NCBI GenBank assembly: GCA_039621445.1 | Contig: CP154956.1 | Coordinates: 5,702,170-5,766,169 of the forward strand | From: Euglena gracilis | Taxonomy: Eukaryota > Euglenida > Euglenophyceae > Euglenales | Length of the DNA stretch: 64,000 nucleotides | Direction: 5' to 3' | Shown: piece after piece, positions 42,234 to 51,720 of the stretch | How the letters are laid out: each line of letters starts with the position of its first letter | Position numbering within the stretch: the first letter of the stretch is position 1 | Made by a program: the position numbers and the translations under genes | The notes under the pieces: generated by a model | Database searches by the model: none | Seen by the model: the letters and a program-made list of their open reading frames with translations, nothing else | What the model was told of the DNA's origin: nothing

Positions 42234-43619
42234 CCACAAAAACAAGGCACACGGCACCACTTAGATGCTCCAAGAAAAACGCGATAACGTCCCGCCTAAA
42301 AATCATGCGTCTCCCCAACCAATAGGTTGGGGGCGAAAAAATCACGAAGAGAAAAAGTTTGCCTCGAACTCTGTGAAATTCATTCAAAGTAAACGAAACT
42401 TTGGCTAGCGTCCCCCCCCCCAATCGAAAAGGTGTCATGGGGAGAATTATGCCTTTTTGAACCCCGGAGGGAAATTTTGAAGAAAACTTTGGCGCACCCC
42501 CGAACGTTCAGCTTGACCGCCTGGGGAGAGCTCGGACGGCCAACCCCCCTCCCCCGACTCGACGCTTGTGTCTCAATTTCTCATGGCATACAAGAAAAAC
42601 TAGGATTCTTCGATTGAAAGGCGTTCTCTTGCATAACACAGTTCTTGCGGACATCCGAAATAGAACCAACTCTTCATGAATGAAATCCGGTGAAATTCAA
42701 AAGATAAACATTCACAGGGTCGTCGCGTGGTTTATCATACATCAACTAAAAAATCAAATCAAATCAAAATCACAAATCTCAAGCGGTCTCCATAGCACCA
42801 TCCTTTGGACATGGGAATGGGAATGTACGCCCCCCCCCCCAACCGCAACACGCTTGGAGGGAGCGCACCCAGAGATTGGAGGCAATTCAGGACCCCCACC
42901 CGCATCAACGGAGAAGGTAAGGCTTCATCCCCCTTGCAACGTTCACAAATGAATCAGAATCTAAACAAATTATCAAAACCCCATGCATTTGTGCCGCTCT
43001 CCTACACGAGCTATGCCTGGACATGGAAAAAATACAAATCCTTGGGTACCCCTTTATAATCACGGTATGGGAAGGTGAGGTGAGGTTGGGGTGAAGATGA
43101 TAGGCGGTGATGAGGCCGTTATAAAGAGGTGGGCCCCAACGGGGCTGGGCTATGGAGGGTGGTAATTGAGGAGAGGAGAGGTGGGTTGGAAAAAAAAACA
43201 CTGTGTTTCCACCGAGTTGCACTCCAAAAGGCCCACCGGTGCTTCCAACGGGGATCTTTTGGATGTGAACAGAGCAAGGGGCACACACCCCTGACTTTTT
43301 TATGGGTAAGATGGGTAACCAAGTGTGTTTTGGGAAGCGGTTCATCCCCTGACCTCATCAAAGATGGGTGGATCTGGGTAGAGGAAGTATTTTTTCCTCC
43401 GACATCCCGGAAAACCAATGACAATGATGATGAAGAGGGCTCATCACCCCCCTGCGACAACAAAGGCGTTTCGCCCTGTGACAATGACAAATGACTCAAT
43501 GTGTCTTGGTGTGGTTGCTGCTTGAGGGTCGGGAATTGGAACTAAGTTCCATTGAACCGTTCTACTCCCTGACTTCTTCTTCAGGATTTGTCAATGAACT
43601 CATCAACAAGTCATAATCA
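42234..43619. other. Spacer between duplicated blocks, no firm gene
   Basis: Plus-strand frames at 42805-43059 (ending HAFVPLSYTSYAWTWKKYKSLGTP) and 43129-43494 are open and may be Gag remnants of the DIRS element whose RT follows; this is inference from position only. Minus-strand frames in the same place are also open. C and G runs near 42410 and 42830. Confidence 0.35.
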
Positions 43620-44706
43620 AATTGAGGGTTGGGGGTTGTGCTTGGCATTTTTTGAGATGGGAACAAAGGCAAAAACCCAAAAATTTCCAAAGACAACCAG
43701 TGCAACAGGGACCGAAAGGTTGTATGGGTATTTACCAAACAGAGCCTCCTGAGAACCTGTATCAGTGCTTAAAGGTTGGATGCGGGCCAGTAACAGTACT
43801 TCCACCTTGTTTCACGGCTCAGTACGATCCTCACCACCAGTCAACCACAGAGTTTATCTGTATTCCTGTGTGACTGTGTGTGTGGGATCATTGCCTAAAT
43901 CTGCTAACTTCCATTTTGACCCCTTTTGCCGCGGAGAAGACTTTTCGCTTTCTCCTGGTGTGCACCTACTTAGATGATGGAAAAGTCTTTGGAGTAACAA
44001 AAAAACTTTGTTCCAAATCCCCTATACTAAGGCAAAGCAAAAAGCAAGTGGCTGTGAAAGGACTTTCCTTGTGCTTTCCCTGTGTGCTCACACACAGCCG
44101 TCAGATTGTGACAGATCCAGACTCGCATGTTTTTCCAGAGAGCTGGGACGTGCCTGGTACACTCCCCGACACAAAACATTTCGCAAAATGACCTGCAGAC
44201 ATTCGTCAAAAATTTCCTAAAATCAGAGTTCAAAATAAAAGTGAAAAAGTAAAACTTCCAGGCCACCCAAATGGTAAGTAACCCATCTGGGTTTTCAACT
44301 TAACTTCAAAAAGCAAAGTAACGGGTGCACCACCAGAAATTCAAAACCATAAAAAAGGAGCTGGGAAAAATTGTGAAAAAAATATTATATGTCAAAAAGG
44401 CAGTTGGCTGCCATTTTGGGCCAAATAAGATGCAACCTAATGGCTATGCCCTTCTTAACGGCTTTTAAGACACCCTCGCAGATTTTTTGGTGGCAAAGTC
44501 CGCAGCCCCCTGGGATTCAAACACCCCATTTCCCAGGAAATCAAGGCCCAATGAAGGGAAACAAGAATTTTACTGGACTCCTGGAGAAGGCAGACCTGTC
44601 CCCCAGAATGCAACCTGGGAGTTACACTCAGATAGCAGCAACCATGCCTGGGGGGGAGGGAGGGGGCTGGACATCCACACAGGAGAAATTGTGCAGGAAT
44701 TAAAAA
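43620..44706 (+). pseudogene. DIRS-type reverse transcriptase and RNase H fragment
   Basis: A plus-strand frame around 43880-44190 contains LLVCTYLDDGKVFGVTKK, a YLDD active-site motif in a suitable hydrophobic context. Upstream pieces are too decayed to assign. After 44389 the reading is RQLAAILGQIRCNL, the helix that opens DIRS RNase H regions (RQLASLIGKI in relatives). It is followed after a frame change by WELHSDSSNHAWGGG, which fits the first RNase H strand with its Asp. The reading is cut at 44702 by the start of duplicated block B. It is a broken fragment; the RT assignment is moderate and the RNase H one good. Confidence 0.62.
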
Positions 44707-45750
44707 TGAAAGTTTCAGGGACCCCCCGCATGAGAATCACCCCCTACAGGGGTATGTTCACCAATTGCAGGGGGTAGCTAACCACCTCCAGGTGTCCCCT
44801 CCTCTGCATGATTTTCTGAGGAAAATTTTGGTGGGGAAACAAATTAAGGTTAAAAACATTGACGATTTCCTGGGAGAAACCCCAGTTTAAAACGCTATCA
44901 GTTCTTTTGCACTTATGTGGGTAAGTTTGGAGCAAATGGGGGTTTCCTCCCCTACTGAAGCCACCATATACAATTATTCCAATTTTCCAAGGCCCAAGCC
45001 CGTAACACATACAGTAGCATGGTTTTGATTCCTGCGTTTGGTGGGCTAAGATTCTACACCCTTATGACCCCTTACGAGGAGCTTTGAAACCAGAACCTGG
45101 AGAAGTACGAGGAGTTTTGGGAGCCACTCCCAAACCTCCTGGGGCTAGCCAAGGCCCCAATGCTTGCTGATGTTTGAACATTGCGTACATCGCTCATTTT
45201 TTTTGCCCACGAATCCTCTGTTTATACAGGTCTTCAGACTTGGCACAGCTCAAACCAACCGTCAGTGTGTTGGGTAAGGCACCCTACATAAAAATTAAGC
45301 GTAAAGGCCAGAAGTTTCACAAGTGGGAAAGGGTGGTGTCCATTCCCCTATGTCCACAAATAAGCATCTTTCATTCAATGATGTGTTATGTGGCTGCCAA
45401 CACGTTTATTCGTCAGACCCGGGGGCCCCCTTGTGATTCCATATAAACCCTCATTTAGGGCCATAAGTGCAGACACCATAGCTTCTATCACAAAAAGATT
45501 TTTATACAAGCATGGGGTGACCCCCCAGGTGTGGGGCGCCCACCCAGAGGGGCATGAGTTGGTTTATTCAGAAAATTGGGCCTTTCTGTTCAAGAAGTTT
45601 GTGAAATTGGGTGGAAGCTTTTACAGCCCACTATCAACGACTTGGTGCCCAAGCTGCCCTGGAAAATGTCATGGCCCCCCTAATTTCAGTGCTCAACCAG
45701 GCCTCACAAGGGCAAAGTGCGGAGCCCGACGTATCTCGCACTCTCTCGAG
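44702..45750 (+). pseudogene. Tyrosine recombinase of DIRS type, subfamily 1, decayed (copy B)
   Basis: Nearly identical to 35021-36070: box I LYRSSDLAQLKPTVS (about 45210-45255), the IPYKP and ADTIASITKRF segment, and FTAHYQRLG with the nucleophilic Tyr near 45620. In both copies the second box reads GAHPxG (HPEG here, HPQG in copy A), so the Arg was lost before the duplication. Stops and frameshifts are shared with copy A. Confidence 0.75.
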
Positions 45751-46155
45751 TGAAAACGAAAGAGAGGAAGGGACACCAAGGGCGAAGCACAAAGACATTG
45801 TGAGTCCGCCTCCCCCAACCGTAAGAGAAAATTTGTCTTCAAAAGCCCTCGGTCAGAAAATGGGGGCCAAATGGGGAGTGAGGGAGGGACCCCCCCCCAA
45901 AGGGGCAAGAAGCCACGTCGCCAAGTCGGGGCAGCATCGTCAGCCAACTCCACAGAGGGGGCACTAAGCGGAAACTCCTAACACAGCACAAAGCAATCCG
46001 AACAACACCGCCCGCGAGCAGGGCATGGCCTCACAAGGTCTTTGTGCTTCGCCCTCGGTGTTCCTTCCTCACTTGTCGTTTTCCATCGAGGGAGTACGAG
46101 TTAATCGCGGGTTTCCCCCCTTCTGGCTCCACCGAAAAGAAAATGGAATTCAAAT

Positions 46156-46949
46156 GTGGCCATTTATGCCCTTTTTGGGGATGCCACTGCATTTTTAGAG
46201 CACTTAAACAAACGCTCTAAACCGCTTTCACAGTTGGCTGTGAAAGACGTCAGAAACAGGCTGATCATTTGTAGAATGCTGTTAGCCCTCCACAGGGGGG
46301 TTGATCTAGCCAGAACCCAGCGAAAAATTATGTTTCGTAGGCGAAAAAAATTTCATTCTGTTGCAAAGGAAAGGGTGGCAGTGCCCAGGGTGGGAAGATA
46401 TTTTGAATCTGCCACACAACTCACTCATAAGCTCTTGGCATTTTGTACTCCCTACAGGCAGAACGACAAGTGAGCAAGGGACACCGAGGGAGAAGCACAA
46501 AAACCTTGTGAGCACAAATCATAAGGGTGAGCACAAGGACAAATTGCGGAGCCCGAGGTATATATTAAAGAGTGTATGGAGAGGACAGCCCACATGGTTG
46601 GACACAAAAATAATTTGTTATGGTTTTTAGATGGGAAAAGGCATTTGACCTCAGACAGAGCGAATTCCCTCACCAAAGAAATTTTGTAAGGCGGTGGGTG
46701 GACACCACCCAGTGGAAACCCCACAGCACCAGAGGGGCTGTGGTTTTGTTGTGGAAGAATGCTGGTTTGCAAGTGGAAAAAGTCCAGCAACTGGGTGAGT
46801 GGAAAATTTTTCGAGCCTTCCAGGCCCATTATTTGGTGCTGCGAGTCGTATTAAAAAAATCAAAAGATATGGCCCAGAGGGGTCTCGGACTCAAACGACA
46901 CGGGAAGGGGAAGGAAGGGGCAAGAGGGCGAAGCACAAGACGATGGTGA
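46156..46949 (+). pseudogene. Tyrosine recombinase of DIRS type, subfamily 2, decayed (copy B, plus strand)
   Basis: Same as 36475-37280, including the 110-bp terminal-type insertion (about 46456-46571) between box I and box II. HSTRGAVVLLW and QAHYL are present. Its C-terminal frame extends as a Pro/Lys-rich tail to 47386, and a 140-bp segment around 47150-47290 is present here but not in copy A. Confidence 0.78.
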
Positions 46950-48662
46950 GCCCAACCCACCCACCCAGAGAAAAAGAAAGCCATCCCAGCCAGAAATGGG
47001 ACCCCCAGCCTAGTAACCCAGACCCCCTACCCAGGAAAACACCAGAAGGAGAACGACATACCAGCATGAAAGGGGGCCGCCCACCAAACCTCTATATGAG
47101 GGGGGACGGGCACAACAGTTCAGCTTCGCCAAGGCGTCAGAGGAGGCCTCGTCATCGCCAACTCCGGCAACAAACGCGCAGTAGGAAACCCCCCAGACAT
47201 TCATTTAGTGAGGTTGACAAAAGAAGTGTAAACCAAAATATTTTTTTTGTGTCCACAGGTGAACCACAAAAAAAAACTATTTTGGTCACCACAGGTGAAC
47301 CACAAAAATATTTCAGGTGTCCACAAAAATTTTTGTTGCCCGCAAAAATTTATCGAGGATCGGAAAAAAAAATTTTTTACAACTAAACCCCACCAAAATA
47401 GGACCCGGGTCTCATTTTTGGGTCCGATGCTTGAAGCCTCCAGGGGGGTCTTATTTAAGGGGGGTCTTATTTTTAGATTTTTTCTTCACCAACCCAGTCC
47501 CGAAAAAAGGCCATTTTTCACGTTCCCAAGAGCAGTAAATTTTCTTGGTGCATCACGCCATGTGTAAACTGGTGTAAATTGACATTTTGCACGTTTTTGG
47601 CACTTCAAATATCTAAAACTTTTTCAAAATTAGTCATTTTTTGTGTATGAACTTGGGGGTTTTGGTAATTTTTCAGAGAAAATTTTCGTCGCCCCCGGCT
47701 TCGCACCGCCACGGGAATCTTATTTATGGGGGGTCTTATTTTTCAATTTGTGCTCGATCGGCCCAAGAGGGGGGTATTATTATTGCGGGGTTATTTTTTG
47801 GGGGGTTAAAAGTGGATTGATCTTGAGACACCAAAGTGTGGACCTTGGCTCTGGCTCAGTCTGTAAGTGCAGGCTTGTATTGTAATCTCTGAGGGGGGGG
47901 GATTCCCCTCCAAAATCCAGTTTTTGGTCGCCAAAATTTCTCAATTTCCGGGTCAAAAAAAGGTCGAAATAGAAGCAAAAAGGCGTGGGGGGTGTGGGAG
48001 GGGGTCGCTGACCTCTTCACCTTTCGAAAATTACTGCTATTAACCGTAATTTTCAGGTGTGTAATTTGTAAATCGTAATTTATGCGAAATTTGCAACGCT
48101 AGTCTTTTCCCTCGTCCATTACGTAGAAGTCACATTAAGGGCTCAACACCATTCAATCCCGGTCCACCCCCCCCTAGCTTCGGAAGGGGAGTCAGCCCAC
48201 CCGCCATTCTCTGGACGGGAAAAAGAAATCTTCCGGTTCTTCGCGGCCGCTGTGTATTTTTGGATCCACTTGAGGCAAAATATAAAAATTTTCACCCAAA
48301 TGCATGGGTTCCGGGCAAAAAAAGGGGGGGGTCAAAAAACGCTCATTTTCGGCTCAAAAACAGCTCTTCTGGGTCCGAGAAAAGTCGTCTCGGGCAAGTT
48401 TTGATTTTTTGTGGAATATTTTCAACCTCTTTAGCCCAAAAATGGCCTAAAACGGCTAATTAAAAACAGGGCAAAACTTTACAAACCGGCCCAAATTGGC
48501 CCAAAAATGGCCGCATCCCGGGCTGGGCAGGGAGTTGCGGTGAAATCGAAAAAACGTTAGGATAGGGCTCAAAGAGCTGCAGTTCGTGCCGGACGTTTCC
48601 TTTGACTCCCTTCCATTTCCCGAAAATTTCGACATCTAAGAAATTTCAGCAAAAAATCGCTT
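46950..48662. other. Non-coding spacer, copy B
   Basis: Equivalent of 37281-38706. Contains GGTGAACCACAAAAA repeated at about 47258 and 47296, GGGGGGTCTTATTT repeated at 47444 and 47460, and A/T-rich words. No gene recognised. Confidence 0.6.
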
Positions 48663-51260
48663 TTACGACCCAAATGTTTGGTGTCCACAGGTGAACTCGG
48701 ACTCCCACGACAGAGGAAGGGGGAGGAAGGGACCAAGAGGGCGAAGCACAAGAAGATGGTGAGGTCCTGCTTTCCTTGCCGGCTGTTCTGTTCTGTGTTT
48801 GTGCGTGCGCGGGGGGTGCTTCTTACTGCGCCTTTGTTGCCGGAGTTGGCGATGATGAGGCCTCCTCCGACACTTTGGCGAAGCTGAACCGTCGTGGCCC
48901 CGCCCCCCCCCTCTCCCATGGTCGCTTGGTGGGGGGCCCCCCCCTCGATGGGGATGGTTGTCTCTTCTGGTGTGTTCCTGGGTGGGTGGTTGGGGCTGCT
49001 TGGTTGGGGGTCCCCTTTCTGGTTGGGATGTCTTTCTTTTTCTGCTGATTTTTTGGGTGGGAGGGTTGGGCTCACCATCTTCTTGTGCTTCGCCCTCTTG
49101 GTCCCTTCCTCCCCCTTCCTCTGTCGTGGGAGTCCGAGACCATTCGGGCTCCGCACTGCGAGATGGTGAGGTACTGTGCACCCCCCTTTGGGCCATAATA
49201 TTTTGAATTTTTGATACGACCCCAATTCGCAAATAATGGGCTTGGAAGGCCCCAAAATTTTTCCACTGACCCAGCTGCTGGACTTCTTCCACTTGCAAAA
49301 CAGCATTTTTCCACCATAAAACCCCAGCCCCTCTGGTGCTGTGGGGTTTCCAATGGGTGGTGTCCACCCCCCCCTCTTGCAGAATTTCTCTGGTAAGGGA
49401 ATTCACCCTTTCTGATGTCAAAGGTCTTTTACCATCCAAAGACCATACCAAATTATTTTTGTTTCCAACCATGTGGGCTGTCCTTTCTACATATTCTTTC
49501 AATAAATGCCAGGGGCTGATGAGGGGGGTGTGTGGCAAATTCAAAATCTCCTCCCATCTTGGGAATTGCCACCCTTTCCTTTGCAATAAAATGAAAATTT
49601 TTTCTCCCACGAAACTGATTTTCCGCTGTGTCCTGGCTAAATCAACCCCCCTGTGGAGGGCCAACAGCCTCCAACAGATGATGAGTCTGTTTCTGAGCTC
49701 TTTCACAGACAGGTCTGAGAGGGGTTTGGATTTCCTGATGATGTTTTCTAAGAAATCAGTGGGGTCCCAGAAATGGGCATACTTGCAGACATTGGAATTC
49801 CACTTCCTTTTCAATGGAGACAAAAGAGGGGAAAACCTCAATGACCCAAACCCTGGGAGTAATAAAACTGCTGCATATGCATTTCGTGCAGTGTTGAGGC
49901 TGTGGGCAGCCAGATCAAGGATGGCCTCGGCCATCTTGTGGACTGTGCAGTCCTGCAGGGGCACCCCTTTGTGCAGCAATTGGCCCATCAAAGTCCTGAA
50001 GGCTGAGTCATATCTTTTGACATTTCCCAAATTTTTTATGTAAGTATCGATGCTGGACATCGAAACTTTCTGGGATTGTAATATTTGCCTGACACAATCA
50101 AGCAGGCCAAATTCCACCTTGGGGGGGGCATCTCCTCCCCCCAGCAGTTGGTGAACAGACCCCACTGGGGGGGTACTAGCAAAACCTTGCTGCCTGGCTG
50201 CCTGATTGACATTAATTGGCGCCACCATGATGTCGAAGCCCAGTGGGGTACGATCAACAGACAAATTAGGTCTGGGTTTAACATTAATCTCTGAACCCAT
50301 TGGGGAATGATGCTCCAGGGGGGGTTTGCATAAACTGGGGGGAGGCCCCTCAAATCTGCCTTCAAGGCATCCACCAGCAAAGCCCCTTGGTGGGGGTATC
50401 GACAAACAAACTTGGGGAATTTTTTGTTGCTGGGTGTGCAAAACATGTCCACCTCTGGGGTGATTTCCTTTCCTCCATTGGCCTTCAGGGCCATCTGGCC
50501 TTCTTGGTCTCCATTGACCTTCTCTCCAGCACTTTTCTTGTGTCTTCTTTTTCCCTCTTGGTTCCCCAGATGAGCCACCATGGCTGAATTTTTTTGAGGG
50601 GTTTGATGCCACCTGTCTTGGCTGTGGCTTGCTTCCCCTGGGGGGAATGATTTTGAGGGTTCTGGGGGGATAGTTGGACATACCTCTCCCCACTGGGGTC
50701 TCCTGCTGGGATTCTGGGTTCTGTGTCCTTGAGAATGGGCACCATGCCCTTTTGAATGATGGCTGCCATAGCCTTGGGCCCCAGGCCCTGTGGATAGATG
50801 GCCGCCATGGCCATTTTGAGGAGGGTTTCCACCTCCCTGACTTGAACCCTTTGAACTTGTCATATTTCCCCTGCCATAGGGGTGGGGATGAGAAGGGGGA
50901 TGGGTAGTCTGCCAGACCTGTTTTTCCCGCTCCTGACAATGTTTCCTTAATTGATGACTGTGATGGGTCCCCATGACCCAATGGGCCTTGCCCTGGATGG
51001 CTCCTCTGACGCTTTGCGCTGACCACGAGTGTCCAGGGTCCATGGCCGTCACAAAAGCTTTGTTGAAAACAGGAAATTTCTGACGAACTGGGGGGCGGAA
51101 GGGTTGCGACGGCCACGGACGGACGTGTTGGCCCTGCTCCATCAGGTACTCCAGCGCCTGCAGTTCCTCGGTGTTTTCCAGCTTCGGCTGTCTCTCTTGA
51201 ACGTCCCTGTGCTCCCACTTCCTCTTGACAGCTTGAAATTTTTTCCAACACATCTTTCAT
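48663..51260 (-). CDS. Tyrosine recombinase of DIRS type, subfamily 2, with intact catalytic residues
   Basis: The frame is open for 865 codons, but about the first 370 are the other-frame shadow of the Gag-methyltransferase ORF. The recombinase proper starts near 50150 with LLDCVRQILQSQKVSMSSIDTY (core-binding helices). Box I Arg is in LALHRGVDLARTQRK (Arg about residue 537). Box II is WKPHSTRGAGVLWW (His about 640), followed by QQLGQWKNF (Trp) and the nucleophile in FQAHYLR (Tyr about 676). The last 170 residues are a Pro/Arg-rich tail lying in inverted-repeat DNA. The enzyme would join circular cDNA to target DNA through a 3'-phosphotyrosine. The true start is unknown. This is the best-preserved recombinase of the window. 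Confidence 0.85.
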   Translation of the reverse strand: MKDVLEKISSCQEEVGAQGRSRETAEAGKHRGTAGAGVPDGAGPTRPSVAVATLPPPSSSEISCFQQSFCDGHGPWTLVVSAKRQRSHPGQGPLGHGDPSQSSIKETLSGAGKTGLADYPSPFSSPPLWQGKYDKFKGFKSGRWKPSSKWPWRPSIHRAWGPRLWQPSFKRAWCPFSRTQNPESQQETPVGRGMSNYPPRTLKIIPPRGSKPQPRQVASNPSKKFSHGGSSGEPRGKKKTQEKCWREGQWRPRRPDGPEGQWRKGNHPRGGHVLHTQQQKIPQVCLSIPPPRGFAGGCLEGRFEGPPPSLCKPPLEHHSPMGSEINVKPRPNLSVDRTPLGFDIMVAPINVNQAARQQGFASTPPVGSVHQLLGGGDAPPKVEFGLLDCVRQILQSQKVSMSSIDTYIKNLGNVKRYDSAFRTLMGQLLHKGVPLQDCTVHKMAEAILDLAAHSLNTARNAYAAVLLLPGFGSLRFSPLLSPLKRKWNSNVCKYAHFWDPTDFLENIIRKSKPLSDLSVKELRNRLIICWRLLALHRGVDLARTQRKISFVGEKIFILLQRKGWQFPRWEEILNLPHTPLISPWHLLKEYVERTAHMVGNKNNLVWSLDGKRPLTSERVNSLTREILQEGGVDTTHWKPHSTRGAGVLWWKNAVLQVEEVQQLGQWKNFGAFQAHYLRIGVVSKIQNIMAQRGVHSTSPSRSAEPEWSRTPTTEEGGGRDQEGEAQEDGEPNPPTQKISRKRKTSQPERGPPTKQPQPPTQEHTRRDNHPHRGGGPPPSDHGRGGGRGHDGSASPKCRRRPHHRQLRQQRRSKKHPPRTHKHRTEQPARKAGPHHLLVLRPLGPFLPLPLSWESEFTCGHQTFGS

Positions 51261-51690
51261 TGAATTCCGTTGAACGTCGAAGGGCAGAAATAGGAATCAG
51301 CCAACTCCGGCAACAAAAAGCAGTAAGAAGCACCCCCCGCGCACGCACAAACACAGAGCAGAACAGCCGGCAAGGAAAGCAGGACCTCACCATCTCGCAG
51401 TGCGGAGCCCGAATGGTCCATAGAAAAATCTTTGGTGTCCAAAACCGGGGGGACAAATTTTTTTTGGGTGTCCATACGTGAACCACAAAAATATTTCTCT
51501 TGTCCACGGTGGGCCAAAAAAATGGCAACCTTGGTGTTCCACACTAAATGATTGTCTGCCCCCCCCCCTTGCACACACAAATAGACCAGAACAGAATAGC
51601 TGGCAAGGAAAGCAGGACCTCACCATCTTCTTGTGCTGCGCCTTCTTGGTCCCTTCCTCCCCCTTGTCCCCCCTGTGTCGTGGGAGTCTG
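48696..51690 (-). mobile_element. DIRS-type element without RT, with inverted terminal repeats (2995 bp)
   Basis: Terminal inverted repeats of about 100 bp lie at 48696-48800 and 51587-51690 (CTCGGACTCCCACGACAG against CTGTGTCGTGGGAGTCTG, then the AGGGCGAAGCACAA core and GGTCCTGCTTTCCTTGCC). A 68-bp perfect inverted copy sits inside (49071-49138), and a 69-bp one near the other end (51320-51388 against 48761-48829). Inverted terminal repeats plus an internal complementary region are typical of DIRS elements. Coding content is a Gag-methyltransferase ORF and an overlapping tyrosine recombinase ORF. RT and RNase H are absent, so it would depend on another element. Confidence 0.82.
50036..51253 (-). 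CDS. Gag-like protein fused to NPPW-type methyltransferase domain (RT missing)
   Basis: This 405-codon open frame starts MCWKKFQAVKRKWEH. Residues 1-260 are Gln, Pro, His, Lys and Gly-rich with WSAQSVRGAIQGKAHW, in line with a DIRS Gag. At about residue 266 it passes directly into the methyltransferase-like module: EVDMFCTPSNKKFPKFVCRY, VDALKADLRGLPPVYANPPW (NPPW near residue 309), IIPQWVQRL, LLIVPHWASTSWWRQL and LLVPPQWGLF. RT and RNase H, which normally separate these parts, are absent without breaking the frame. It overlaps the recombinase ORF by roughly 100 bp in another frame, as usual in DIRS elements. Confidence 0.78.
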   Translation of the reverse strand: MCWKKFQAVKRKWEHRDVQERQPKLENTEELQALEYLMEQGQHVRPWPSQPFRPPVRQKFPVFNKAFVTAMDPGHSWSAQSVRGAIQGKAHWVMGTHHSHQLRKHCQEREKQVWQTTHPPSHPHPYGRGNMTSSKGSSQGGGNPPQNGHGGHLSTGPGAQGYGSHHSKGHGAHSQGHRTQNPSRRPQWGEVCPTIPPEPSKSFPPGEASHSQDRWHQTPQKNSAMVAHLGNQEGKRRHKKSAGEKVNGDQEGQMALKANGGKEITPEVDMFCTPSNKKFPKFVCRYPHQGALLVDALKADLRGLPPVYANPPWSIIPQWVQRLMLNPDLICLLIVPHWASTSWWRQLMSIRQPGSKVLLVPPQWGLFTNCWGEEMPPPRWNLACLIVSGKYYNPRKFRCPASILT

Positions 51691-51720
51691 ATTCCCCCTG
51701 TGGAATCTGCATAAATTTAT
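51261..51720 (-). other. Leader and right terminal repeats of the DIRS-type element
   Basis: Minus-strand upstream region of the two ORFs. The segment CTCACCATCT with GCAAGGAAAGCAGGAC occurs at about 51373-51397 and again near 51605-51630, so the terminal motif is doubled here. The first copy is followed by GCGGAGCCCGAATGG. No promoter could be assigned. Confidence 0.6.

Noticed and set aside
48663-51260. A single 865-residue protein on the minus strand
   Set aside because: The first 370 or so residues are low in complexity and lie in the other frame of a recognisable Gag-methyltransferase ORF. Only the part from about 50150 on has recombinase features, so the N-terminal part is treated as a shadow.
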